A stretch of 64,000 bases of DNA, from the NCBI GenBank assembly GCA_038848005.1, contig JAWCNZ010000002.1:74914-138913 (forward strand). Reading direction: 5' to 3'. The stretch's first letter is position 1, and each line of letters starts with the position of its first letter. The translations under genes and the position numbers were made by a program. Positions 25,104 to 33,190 of this stretch are shown one piece after another. The notes below the pieces were generated by a model that was given only the letters and a program-made list of their open reading frames with translations, made no database searches and had not been told where the DNA came from. This DNA comes from JAWCNN01 sp038848005. GTDB taxonomy: Archaea; Thermoproteota; Bathyarchaeia; Bathyarchaeales; Bathycorpusculaceae.

Positions 25104-26824
25104 TATCTGCCCTCCGCAGCCGTTAAAATTAGGCTTATTAAACGTTCGTTAGGCGTTTTCTTCATTGTTATGGCTTGTTCTGGACAACGTGCAGCGCATA
25201 TCCCACAGCCTTTGCATAAGTCCTCGTTTACTTGGGCGATTTCCTTTTCGTTCTTTTTTATTGCTTCAAATGGACAAACAACCGCACATACGTTGCAGCC
25301 CACACAGCGACTTTCATCAACAACAGCCTTATCGCCTTCGCACAGCTCTAAAGTTGCGAGGCATTCTGCACATGGTCCACATCCCAAACAGCGAGAAGCT
25401 TCAAACATGGCTTCACGCTTTACCTTTTCCAAGTATTCGGCTGCTTCTTCAAAGGTTAAATGCGGCTTTTCTATCGGCGGTTCATATCTACGCTTTTTCT
25501 TAACCAGCGAATTCCAATTTTTAACCCATGTCGTTTCTTCAATGTTTTCGTCTCTGCCTTTGCGCAAGTCTTGTCCAGTCAAGTAGAGGTGAATTGAAAC
25601 TGCAGCTCGTTTTCCAGCGCCAACAGCCTCAATTATACTTGCTGGTCCGGCGGCTATGTCGCCTCCAACGAAAACGCCTGGTATGGGAGTTTCTAATGTT
25701 AAGGGGTCAAATTTTATTTTCGGCGTTTTTGCTTCTAGGTCTAAAATTTCTTTTGGTATGACTGCTGTTTCTGCAACTTGTCCAAGCGCTGGAATTACCA
25801 TGTCCACTTCGTATTGATGTTCAGAAAAGCTTATGGGGATTGGTGTTCTTCTGCCGCTTTCGTCTGGTTCGCCGAGCCGCATCCGTACGCATTCAACCGC
25901 CTTGACTTTGCCATTTTCGCCAATAATCTGTTTTGGAGCAACCAGAAAATAGAATTTTACCCCGTCTTTTTCGGCTAGTTCCACTTCGTGTGGAAGGGCT
26001 GGCATCTCCTCACGTGAACGCCTATACAAAATCATAACTTCTTTTGCGCCGAGTTTTTTGACTGTGCGTGCAGCGTCTATGGCTGTGTTTCCGCCGCCTA
26101 TAACAGCTACTTTTTCGCCTATGGCGATGTGTTTTCCAAGGGCTATTGCCCTCAAAAAATCCACAGCGTTTATGACGCCATCTAAGTCTTCGCCCGGCAC
26201 CCGCAATTTCATGCCTAATTGTGTGCCAATTGCCAAGAAAACCGCTTTATAACCCTCAGCCCGTAAACTTTCGAGGGTTATATCCTTTCCAAATTCCACG
26301 CCAGTTTTTATTTCCACGCCTAAATCTCGGATGTAGACTATTTCGTTTTGCACAACAAACTTTTCAAGGCGAAAATCTGGAATGCCATAACGCATCATAC
26401 CGCCAGGCTCATGCATGCGCTCAAAAACTGTTACGGGATAGCCCAACTTTGCAAGCTCGTAGGCAGCTGTTAAGCCGGCTGGTCCAGCGCCGATTATGGC
26501 TATTTTCTCGCTGTGCTTCTTTGGGATTGGTTCTGGTTTTACGTGTCCTTGTTCACGTTCAACATCTGCTACTATTCGTTTTAGGGCGCGTATGGCTACT
26601 GCCTGGTCAACGTTTACTCTTGCACATGCGTCTTCGCATGGGCTGAAGCAAACGCGTCCGCAAATTGCTGGGAAGGGCATATCCCGCCTTATGAGCTCAA
26701 CAGCCTCTTTGAACTTGCCCTTTTGAAGCAGAGCCACATATCCTTGAACGTTAACGCGGGCTGGGCATGCTGACCTACACGGCGGCAACTTTCTCTTTAC
26801 GTTTATGCTGTCATTTTTTGCCAT
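25103..26824 (-). CDS. GltD/NfnB-like FAD-NAD(P) oxidoreductase with ferredoxin tail
   Basis: 573 residues. N-terminal Fe-S domain (CRSACPARVNVQGY, AICGRVCFSPCEDAC), FAD motif IIGAGPAGLTAAYE, NAD(P) motif VIGGGNTAIDAART followed by LYRRSREEMPA, then C-terminal Cys motifs CLGCGPCAEC, CVGCNVCAVVCP and CKGCGICAARCP. This is the glutamate synthase small-subunit/NfnL-like family with added ferredoxin domains. At the head of the Hdr-Mvh operon it probably exchanges electrons between NAD(P)H and HdrA via the MvhD fusion. First gene after the promoter region at 26825-26931. Confidence 0.92.
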   Translation of the reverse strand: MAKNDSINVKRKLPPCRSACPARVNVQGYVALLQKGKFKEAVELIRRDMPFPAICGRVCFSPCEDACARVNVDQAVAIRALKRIVADVEREQGHVKPEPIPKKHSEKIAIIGAGPAGLTAAYELAKLGYPVTVFERMHEPGGMMRYGIPDFRLEKFVVQNEIVYIRDLGVEIKTGVEFGKDITLESLRAEGYKAVFLAIGTQLGMKLRVPGEDLDGVINAVDFLRAIALGKHIAIGEKVAVIGGGNTAIDAARTVKKLGAKEVMILYRRSREEMPALPHEVELAEKDGVKFYFLVAPKQIIGENGKVKAVECVRMRLGEPDESGRRTPIPISFSEHQYEVDMVIPALGQVAETAVIPKEILDLEAKTPKIKFDPLTLETPIPGVFVGGDIAAGPASIIEAVGAGKRAAVSIHLYLTGQDLRKGRDENIEETTWVKNWNSLVKKKRRYEPPIEKPHLTFEEAAEYLEKVKREAMFEASRCLGCGPCAECLATLELCEGDKAVVDESRCVGCNVCAVVCPFEAIKKNEKEIAQVNEDLCKGCGICAARCPEQAITMKKTPNERLISLILTAAEGR

Positions 26825-26864
26825 TGTTTTAAACCAGCTTTAAGAATATACATGGATTCGTCCA

Positions 26865-26874
26865 ATATATTAAG
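26865..26874 (-). promoter_or_regulatory. possible TATA box of the Hdr-Mvh operon
   Basis: CTTAATATAT on the reverse strand lies about 41-50 bases before the ATG at 26824, within the 107-base gap after the RHH/GcvH-like gene. Spacing is right for an archaeal TATA box with a short leader, but AT-rich sequence makes chance matches common. Confidence 0.35.
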
Positions 26875-26931
26875 CAAACTAACTCAAACTTAGCTTAAAC
26901 ATAACATATAATAAAAAGAAGGAAATTATGG

Positions 26932-27534
26932 TTATTCACGCAGTCTACCCTCTAATTTGGTTACCCACTTGTTGTATTCTCTTGAACCCAACAAAGTTTT
27001 AAGCTCCTGCTCCAAAACCAAAGAGTTTTTGGGTTTTATTTCTACAATCCATCCTTCACCGTATGGGTCTTCATTGACAAGGTAAGGTTCATTTTTTAGG
27101 TTTTCGTTTACTTTAACTATTTTGCCGCTGACTGGCGCGTACAGGTCGAACATGAACATCCATGTTTCAGCCACGCCGAAAGGCTCCATTTGGTTTATTT
27201 CCTTTCCAACGGGTTCTAAATGGATGTGTGCAATCCCTTTGAGGTGTCTTTGGGCGTAGTCTGAAATACCAACGCGGATGTTTCCTTCTGGTGTTATTTG
27301 TGCCCATGTGTGTTTTGGCGTGTACAGCATTTGTTCGGGTATGGCTAAAAGTTCCCTTCGCTTTTCAATAGGTATTCCTCTGGCGCGCATTAGCTCTTCT
27401 AGGCGTAGGCGGATTGCTTCTGAAACGAATTCTGCTATACTTCTGTAACGTCCTGTTTTGACGATGTCTTCTATTTCTTTTATTAGTTCTTGTCTTATGC
27501 TGACGGTTTTCCATTCCGGTGTTTTTTCGCTCAT
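26932..27534 (-). CDS. ribbon-helix-helix domain fused to a GcvH-like domain without the lipoyl lysine
   Basis: 200 residues. Residues 10-50 (KTVSIRQELIKEIEDIV..YRSIAEFVSEAIRLRL) form a CopG/NikR-like RHH DNA-binding unit. Residues 70-178 match glycine-cleavage H protein: TWAQITPEGNIRVGISDYAQ, YAPVSGKIVKVN, NEDPYGEGWIVEIKP. The H-protein motif ESVKAASD is replaced by ETWMFMFD (123-130), so the lipoylated Lys is Met126. It cannot carry lipoate there. Probably a transcription factor using the GcvH fold as a sensor or docking domain; the 10-kb Hdr-Mvh operon starts 107 bases downstream on the same strand. SD AGGAGG precedes the ATG. Confidence 0.88.
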   Translation of the reverse strand: MSEKTPEWKTVSIRQELIKEIEDIVKTGRYRSIAEFVSEAIRLRLEELMRARGIPIEKRRELLAIPEQMLYTPKHTWAQITPEGNIRVGISDYAQRHLKGIAHIHLEPVGKEINQMEPFGVAETWMFMFDLYAPVSGKIVKVNENLKNEPYLVNEDPYGEGWIVEIKPKNSLVLEQELKTLLGSREYNKWVTKLEGRLRE

Positions 27535-27611
27535 TTTAGTTACCCTCCTTTAAGTCTGATTGATATATAACATAAAATCTTAAATATATATGTAGTGCAT
27601 ATAAAACATAT

Positions 27612-27627
27612 AATAGTAAATACTATT
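27612..27627. promoter_or_regulatory. palindromic operator candidate, site 1
   Basis: AATAGTAAATACTATT is a perfect 7-bp inverted repeat with a 2-base centre. It lies upstream of the RHH/GcvH-like gene and overlaps the DUF2061 stop codon. Nearly the same sequence recurs at 27922-27937 before the PhoU-like gene. RHH proteins bind short palindromes of this size, so it could be the operator of the neighbouring regulator. Confidence 0.5.
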
Positions 27628-27838
27628 GTTTCGCCTTAACTTCCCTACCAAAACCCAAGAAGTTCCACATCCGCTCATGCAGATAATAAATGACGGTTTT
27701 CGCGACAAGCTCTGCAATGCCAACGATCCCGCCCAACTCCCAATCCCTACTAAACGCAACTACCAAAACAACGGTTGTTAAAGTGGCAACTATCCGCCAA
27801 GAAACTGCTTTGGCGAAGCTTCTAATGGGCTTTTCCAT
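27623..27838 (-). CDS. DUF2061 small membrane protein
   Basis: 71 residues: basic N-terminus (MEKPIRSFAKAVSWR), two hydrophobic segments (IVATLTTVVLVVAFSR, IVGIAELVAKTVIYYLHE) and WNFLGFGRE. The pattern SWRIVATLTT...E..AKTVIYYLHERMW is the DUF2061 signature. Function not established; members often lie near sulfur or phosphate related genes. It sits between the RHH/GcvH-like gene and the divergent PhoU-like gene. Confidence 0.85.
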   Translation of the reverse strand: MEKPIRSFAKAVSWRIVATLTTVVLVVAFSRDWELGGIVGIAELVAKTVIYYLHERMWNFLGFGREVKAKQ

Positions 27839-27921
27839 TTCTGGACACCTCTTAACTTTAATGGTTTAGGAAATTAAATAATCTTCTAAATATGCATAGG
27901 CATGATTTATATTAAGGAATA

Positions 27922-27937
27922 TAGAAGTAAATACTAT
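27922..27937. promoter_or_regulatory. palindromic operator candidate, site 2
   Basis: Positions 27922-27937 match the site at 27612-27627 at all but two or three bases and share the 13-base AGTAAATACTATT (27925-27937) exactly. It sits 17 bases upstream of the PhoU-like start and about 20 bases after a TATA-like TTTATATT, close to the expected transcription start, a typical repressor position. Confidence 0.5.
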
Positions 27938-27953
27938 TAAGGATGGCGAAATT

Positions 27954-29030
27954 TTGGAAAGCAGAAAAGTACAGAAAGTGGGATATTCCACAATAACAGT
28001 TTCGCTTCCACGCGAATGGATAAAACAAAACAACATCAAACCAGGCGACCTAATCTTCATAATGCAGGAAAAAGACGGCACATTAAAAATAATGCCAAGC
28101 CAAATCGCCCAAAAAGAAGAGGCAGAAGAATACATAATAAACGCTGACGTTTGCGACGAGGAGAGACTGCTGGAAAGGATAATTGTTGGAAGCTACATTC
28201 TTGGACGTGACGTTATAAGGATAACATCAGCAACCCGCATAGGAAAGGAACACATCGACGAGGTTCGGGGTGTTGTCCGCAAGCTGATTGGTTTGGGCAT
28301 TTTAGAAGAAACGCCGAAGGAAATCCTACTGCAATGTTCGGTTGACCCAACCAAATTTAAGCTTGACATGTTAATTAGGCGCTTGGCTTTAATTGCCGCC
28401 ACAATGCTTTCTGAAGCCATGCAAGCCTTTCTAGAAAACAATGAATCATTAGCGAATGAAGCGGTAAGCAGAGAGGACGAGGCTGACACTATATATTACC
28501 TTGCAGTTCGCCTTCTCCTTTCCGCACAAGTGAAACCGGAAATTGCGGAGCAAGTGGGCTTAACCGACATCCTTTTCATTCCAGCTACACGCTTAATACT
28601 GCAATATTTAGAGTTAATTGCGGATTATTCCGAGGATATTGCTAAAAAAATTGTTGCGCTTGGCATTTACAGAAAAAGGTTGGCAAGGGAAGTAATTGAA
28701 AAAATACACCATTTAGGCGAGTTGTCGCAGAGCATTTTCCAAAAAGCAGTGGACTGCGTTTTCACAGGAGATTTAAAAATTGCAAACAGCGTTTTAGAAA
28801 TGCACAAAATCCTTGAAATTGAATCTGAAAGACTTACACAAGAACTTCCCGAAATCCCATATTTGAGGGCGATCATTTCATGCCTAAACAAAATTGCCGA
28901 TTTAGGTGCAACAATCGCTGACATAGCAATTAATAGGGCGTTAGAAAAGCCAAGCAAGGATGTTGAAAATATTATACGATCAGTGAAGCATGTGCGAACT
29001 TTACCCTTAACTGCAAAAAAGAAAGTTTAG
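27954..29030 (+). CDS. AbrB-PhoU domain regulator
   Basis: 358 residues. Residues 1-48 (RKVQKVGYSTITVSLPREWIKQNNIKPGDLI) form a SpoVT/AbrB-type swapped-hairpin DNA-binding domain; the rest is two PhoU three-helix repeats. In archaea this fusion is annotated as phosphate-uptake regulator, but no pst genes are in the window, so the controlled process is open. It starts with TTG at 27954; the ATG at 27943 is in another frame. A copy of the AGTAAATACTATT box lies at its promoter. Confidence 0.88.
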   Translation: MESRKVQKVGYSTITVSLPREWIKQNNIKPGDLIFIMQEKDGTLKIMPSQIAQKEEAEEYIINADVCDEERLLERIIVGSYILGRDVIRITSATRIGKEHIDEVRGVVRKLIGLGILEETPKEILLQCSVDPTKFKLDMLIRRLALIAATMLSEAMQAFLENNESLANEAVSREDEADTIYYLAVRLLLSAQVKPEIAEQVGLTDILFIPATRLILQYLELIADYSEDIAKKIVALGIYRKRLAREVIEKIHHLGELSQSIFQKAVDCVFTGDLKIANSVLEMHKILEIESERLTQELPEIPYLRAIISCLNKIADLGATIADIAINRALEKPSKDVENIIRSVKHVRTLPLTAKKKV

Positions 29031-29104
29031 GTATTTTGCGTTAAGTATGACATAACAAGGTTAAAAAGGTAGGAAATAAATATTGTAAATAGAAGTGCTT
29101 TCAA

Positions 29105-29581
29105 ATGGTTAATTACGAAGAGGCTTTAAGGAACATAGACGTTTTCTGTAAAGTGTTAGTTGATAAAATGCTGGAGACAGAAAATGAAGCAAGAAACGGT
29201 GTTGCCGTAGAACCCATAGAAAACCTTCTGCGAAGAAAATATGTTATAGAGGAAAGCCCAGAACCAAATCCAATGGCTAAGTACATGATTTCCCTTCCAC
29301 AACTTGAAGAACCATTAATTGACGTTTTCGAAGATGACAATTACATCAAAATTTTAGTACAGTGCCACTGTCAAGAACAAAAAGTATCGTTTCACATGGA
29401 TGTTGACGGCGTGGAAATCTGCAGAAAAGAATGTCACGATAATGCAGATAGTGAAGTTTGCGTTGACAAATGCCAAAAACTAAACTTACCCGTGAAACAT
29501 CTGCAAATTGAAAATATGACGGCAAAATGCAACAAAAACGAAGTTTTAGAAGTTAGCATACCAAAACAAAAAGTAAATTGA
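29105..29581 (+). CDS. Cys-rich HSP20-fold protein
   Basis: 158 residues. Residues 69-154 align by eye with the alpha-crystallin domain of the protein at 55616: both have PLIDV, then a LNLP segment, then a closing strand (NEVLEVSIPK versus NGVLEIRLKK). This one has a Cys-rich insertion: Cys 87, 89, 106, 110, 119, 123 and 142, i.e. CxC, CxxxC, CxxxC. That suggests metal binding or redox sensing. The N-terminal 60 residues are helical. It follows the PhoU-like gene by 75 bases and ends 5 bases from the convergent hydrogenase small-subunit gene. Confidence 0.7.
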   Translation: MVNYEEALRNIDVFCKVLVDKMLETENEARNGVAVEPIENLLRRKYVIEESPEPNPMAKYMISLPQLEEPLIDVFEDDNYIKILVQCHCQEQKVSFHMDVDGVEICRKECHDNADSEVCVDKCQKLNLPVKHLQIENMTAKCNKNEVLEVSIPKQKVN

Positions 29582-29586
29582 AAAGA

Positions 29587-30480
29587 CTATGGCATACGCG
29601 CTTTGATGGAGAGTTGTGTCAAAAGTTTTTTGGCGTTTTTTATGTTGACTATTGTTCTGCGACAGTCAATGCATATTTCCATAGCTTTTTTCAACTCGCC
29701 TTGAAACTCTTTGTACGCTGGAACTTTTTCAACTATTCTTTTCAACGCCCAGTCGATTTGGCTTTGCGGCACAAAATATTTTTTGCATGAAACACAACCC
29801 AAAAGGTCAACAGTGTTCGTTACGTTTGCAGTTTGACGGTTGTCCGTTAATAGATGGTATTCGCCTGTAAGCCTTATCGCCTGTGTTGGGCATTCGTCTT
29901 GGCAGAAAGCACAAAAAGAACAATGTCCATAATTCACTTTTATAATTCGTTTTCCATAATCCTCTAAAACGTCAATAGCGTCTGAACTGCAAACTTGGGC
30001 GCATGCACCACAACCCATGCATTTTTCACTGTCAAATTCGTGTTTTCCTCTGAAATCCTCTGGCGCAGCCCAATAATCCTCTTTCTCTTCAAAGTTAACG
30101 CCTAAAGCCTTTGCAATGGCAGTGACAATCGCTTGTGGACGTGGCGGACAGCCAGCAATGTAAAAGTTTACGGGGATTAGCTGGTCTGGGGGTCCAACCA
30201 TTGAGTAACCCTTATCAAATATTTCCTTTGTCAAGGCGCAGTTGCCAACCGCAATAACAATTTTGGGTGATTGAAGCTTCTCGTAAGCCTTCAACATTTC
30301 CTCTTTTCCCTTAACGTTTGTTCCACCTGTTACAATCATGGCGTTTGCTTCTTCAGGCGTAAAAACAACATCAACGCCGAGGCTTGCAAGTTTGTACCGT
30401 GGAACTAGACATTCAAGTACTGAAACGTCGCACCCGTTACAGCCAGCAGACAGGAAACGATAAACTGAAATTTTACCCAT
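29587..30480 (-). CDS. group-4-like hydrogenase small subunit fused to ferredoxin
   Basis: 297 residues. Residues 1-125 are NuoB/EchC/MbhJ-like, with proximal-cluster cysteines 14, 17, 81 and 111 (AGCNGC, GNCAL, AGCPPRP). Residues 150-200 carry two [4Fe-4S] motifs (CMGCGACAQVC, CSFCAFCQDECP), as in HycF/HyfH. The C-terminus has two CxxC pairs (229/232 and 270/273) that may bind a metal. The three parts are separate genes in formate hydrogenlyase and Ech. Last gene of the leftward cluster that starts at 33664. Confidence 0.88.
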   Translation of the reverse strand: MGKISVYRFLSAGCNGCDVSVLECLVPRYKLASLGVDVVFTPEEANAMIVTGGTNVKGKEEMLKAYEKLQSPKIVIAVGNCALTKEIFDKGYSMVGPPDQLIPVNFYIAGCPPRPQAIVTAIAKALGVNFEEKEDYWAAPEDFRGKHEFDSEKCMGCGACAQVCSSDAIDVLEDYGKRIIKVNYGHCSFCAFCQDECPTQAIRLTGEYHLLTDNRQTANVTNTVDLLGCVSCKKYFVPQSQIDWALKRIVEKVPAYKEFQGELKKAMEICIDCRRTIVNIKNAKKLLTQLSIKARMP

Positions 30481-30493
30481 TAGGCGTTTCCTC

Positions 30494-31621
30494 CTACTTT
30501 AGCGTGAACCTCCATTTTTTGCCACTTTTAGCATCTATAATGGTTACACGGTCTGTACATGCAAAACACGGGTCAATACTCTCAATTACTGTTCTGGCAT
30601 TTTGAAGCTGCTCCCCACGGAGCATTTCCAGTATGGCATAATCATTAGCAAAGGAAGGCGTACGCACCTTAACCCGTTCAGGAATATTTGTTCCATTAGA
30701 CTTGATATAATAGACTAGTTCGCCCCGTGGCGCTTCAGCCCTTCCAACCTCCTCCTTTACAAGCGGTTGACCTGGCTTAGCGGCAATTTCGCCCTTCGGC
30801 AAATTATCCAGTGCTTGCTCAATTATTTTCATGCTCTCGTATGTTTCCCTTGCCCTAACAAGCGCTTTAGCACGCACATCCCCATCTTTTTCAGTTATAA
30901 CTTCAAAGTCAAGTTCTCCATAAGCCGCGTATGGATCGTCCCTTCTAATGTCGCTGGCAATTCCAGACCCGCGAAGGGTTGGACCGACAGCGCCCACAGC
31001 TAAAGCCTTTTCTTTGGGTAATATGCCTATGCCCTTCGTTTTCTTTGTTAATTCGCCGTTATCGTCCAACAAAGCCATAATATAGTCGGATAATTGCCTC
31101 ATGTTTTTAAGCACTTTACGGGTTTTTTCAGCTTTTTCGGGAGTTATGTCCCTTCTCACGCCGCCGATGGTGTTAATCAAATAGTTTATTCTGTTTCCAG
31201 TTAAATATTCAAGTAAATCTTGGATTTGCTCTCTTTCGTCCATGATTTTTAGAAAAGCCTCATGCATGTGTAGGCTGTGGGTTAAAACGCCAAACCAAAG
31301 ATAATGGCTGTGCAACCGCTCTATTTCCATGTAAATGCAACGTAAATATTTGGCGCGTTCCGGCACCGTAACGTCAATTACACCTTCGGCTGTTTGGGCA
31401 TAACAAAGCGTATGCACGCCGGAGCATATTCCACATATGCGTTCGGCAAGCGCAAGATTCTGCATATAAGTTTTTGTTGTAAACAGTTTTTCGATGCCAC
31501 GGTGCATATAGCCTAACTCTAAATTGACGTCAATTATCCTATTGTTTTCAACAACCAACTCGAAACGTTCTGGTTCAACCAATTGCGGACGGTAAGGTCC
31601 AATTTGAACTATTTCTGGCAT
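30494..31621 (-). CDS. group-4-like [NiFe] hydrogenase large subunit
   Basis: 375 residues of the NuoD/EchE/MbhL family. Both Ni-binding pairs are kept: Cys63/Cys66 (RICGICSGVH) and Cys352/Cys355 (DPCFACTDR), which separates it from complex I NuoD, where they are lost. It should therefore be a working H2-evolving or H2-consuming site. No proton-pumping membrane subunit (NuoH/EchB-like) lies next to it. It follows the HdrB-like gene by 2 bases. Confidence 0.92.
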   Translation of the reverse strand: MPEIVQIGPYRPQLVEPERFELVVENNRIIDVNLELGYMHRGIEKLFTTKTYMQNLALAERICGICSGVHTLCYAQTAEGVIDVTVPERAKYLRCIYMEIERLHSHYLWFGVLTHSLHMHEAFLKIMDEREQIQDLLEYLTGNRINYLINTIGGVRRDITPEKAEKTRKVLKNMRQLSDYIMALLDDNGELTKKTKGIGILPKEKALAVGAVGPTLRGSGIASDIRRDDPYAAYGELDFEVITEKDGDVRAKALVRARETYESMKIIEQALDNLPKGEIAAKPGQPLVKEEVGRAEAPRGELVYYIKSNGTNIPERVKVRTPSFANDYAILEMLRGEQLQNARTVIESIDPCFACTDRVTIIDAKSGKKWRFTLK

Positions 31622-31623
31622 TT

Positions 31624-32499
31624 TTAAACAGCCCCCATTTTTTGGATTAACTGTGTTAACGGGCTTTTGTGAAATTCGAAGTGTAAATCTTTTGATGGAA
31701 CTCCGAAGGATAGCGCCAATAATTCCATTATGTTAATACATGGAATATTAAATTGGATTCCGTAACGTTTAAGCATGGTTTGACCCATTTCAAACTGGAT
31801 TGTGCAGGCTGGACATGTTAGAACTACGGCGTCGGCTCCAGAATCCTTTATCCGCTGAAGTTTGAGCATGAGCCTTTGTTTTAAGGAGAATTCCTCATCT
31901 GCTTGCATGCTTGGATAGCCACAGCATAGCCGTTCCAACCCGTAATCGACAATTTCCACGCCTGTTAACTGCGCAAGTTTTTTCATCATGTTTGGTTTTC
32001 GCATGATATCCACGCCTTCTGGTTCTTTATACAAGTGGCATCCATAATGCATGGCAACACGAGCCTTTAATGGTTTGACAACTTGCCCCTTAAGAGTTTT
32101 AACGCCAACGTCATCATGGAGAACCTCAACTACATGTTTCACTTCAACTTTTCCACTATATTTTTTGCCATAATGCCCCAAAATCTCGTTGACTTTCCGC
32201 ATTTCTTCCGGCTCGCTTCTCAAAACATCGTTTGTTTCCACTAACGTTTCATAACAACCATTACATAAAGTCATCAAGTCAAGTCCAAGCTCTTCAGCTA
32301 ACGCCAAGTTCCTGGCGGATGTTGCCAACCAAGCCGTTTTATCCAGCAACCGCGAAATTACTGGTTCTGGACAGCACGAATACCCCGTAGTATCAACGGC
32401 TTCCAACCCAACTTTTTCGAAAACCTTTTTTGACGCTATTTCAATGCTTGTAAGCCGCATTGGAATTTGGCAGCCCAAAAACAATGCGTACTTAACCAT
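31624..32499 (-). CDS. HdrB-like CCG-domain protein within the hydrogenase cluster
   Basis: About 291 residues. Two CCG-type domains: LFLGCQIPMR, SCCPEPV and LCNGC; then HYGCHLY, LCCGYPS and TCPAC. The CCPEP form is close to methanogen HdrB, so both noncubane clusters should form. Its place between NuoC- and NuoD-like genes is unusual and no hdrC or hdrA accompanies it here. The start is taken at ATG 32499 (MVKYALFLGC); a GTG two codons earlier with GGAGG before it is also possible. Confidence 0.9.
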   Translation of the reverse strand: MVKYALFLGCQIPMRLTSIEIASKKVFEKVGLEAVDTTGYSCCPEPVISRLLDKTAWLATSARNLALAEELGLDLMTLCNGCYETLVETNDVLRSEPEEMRKVNEILGHYGKKYSGKVEVKHVVEVLHDDVGVKTLKGQVVKPLKARVAMHYGCHLYKEPEGVDIMRKPNMMKKLAQLTGVEIVDYGLERLCCGYPSMQADEEFSLKQRLMLKLQRIKDSGADAVVLTCPACTIQFEMGQTMLKRYGIQFNIPCINIMELLALSFGVPSKDLHFEFHKSPLTQLIQKMGAV

Positions 32500-32516
32500 T
32501 TTCACGTGCTCCTCCA

Positions 32517-33188
32517 TCAACTATACCGCAGTTTTTTCTTTTCCAAGTCAAAACCAACTTTATCGCTTAAACCCGTGTCTTTTATTACACCTTGAAACTC
32601 CTGCAAGGCTTTTTCATCAGCAAAAGCGAATGGTGGTGTTCTGGGCAAACCCGCTTCCTCACGTTTTTTCTGGATAAAAGCTGAAACTGGAGCTACACAA
32701 CCTGCAGAGATTAAAGCTTCAGCCACAGGTCTCGCCTTCGGTGGAAGTTCCCCTTCTAAGGGCTTTCTTAATGGACGTTTGTCTTCAGGCCAATCCTTTG
32801 TCAATATCAAATGTTGGGGTTGTGGATGATTAACAAATTTTGTTCCGAAGAGGTCGGAGACTTCCCTTTCTATGAAGTTTGCGGCTGGAATGAGGTCTGC
32901 AATTGTTTCTATAGTGTTGTCTTCTTTTGGTTTTACGCTTCGCAGTGTGAGAACTGTCTCGCCTAGGTGGAAGTGGTGTAGAAACTCGAAGTCTAAGCCG
33001 TGGTCAACGGTTGAAAGCGTCATAAACCGAAGCATTGAAAAGCGGTTTTTCAAGGCGTTAACGGCTTTTCTAAGCGCTGTAGGCTTTATCCTTGCAAAAA
33101 CTCTCCTTTCACGAGGCTTAGACACTTCAATAAGGTCTTCACCCAATTCTCGCCTCAAAAACTCAATCAACTCGTTTTCTGAAACCAT
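32517..33188 (-). CDS. NuoC-like 30-kDa subunit
   Basis: 223 residues. The middle (TLSTVDHGLDFEFLHHFHL, then DLIPAANFIEREVSDLFGTKFVNHP) is the complex I 30-kDa/HycE N-terminal signature. In this family it supports the large subunit. The C-terminal 70 residues are an extension rich in charged residues not typical of NuoC. It lies 2 bases from the ferredoxin gene and overlaps into the HdrB-like gene's leader. Confidence 0.88.
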   Translation of the reverse strand: MVSENELIEFLRRELGEDLIEVSKPRERRVFARIKPTALRKAVNALKNRFSMLRFMTLSTVDHGLDFEFLHHFHLGETVLTLRSVKPKEDNTIETIADLIPAANFIEREVSDLFGTKFVNHPQPQHLILTKDWPEDKRPLRKPLEGELPPKARPVAEALISAGCVAPVSAFIQKKREEAGLPRTPPFAFADEKALQEFQGVIKDTGLSDKVGFDLEKKKLRYS

Positions 33189-33190
33189 TT

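Noticed and set aside
16510..26824. Possible selenocysteine codons in the Hdr-Mvh operon
   Set aside because: All expected sites (HdrA CHCG, MvhD, MvhA DPCFGC) read Cys, and no frame needs an in-frame TGA to continue.
30494..31621. Reading the large subunit as complex I NuoD
   Set aside because: Both CxxC pairs that hold Ni are present (63/66 and 352/355), which complex I NuoD lacks.
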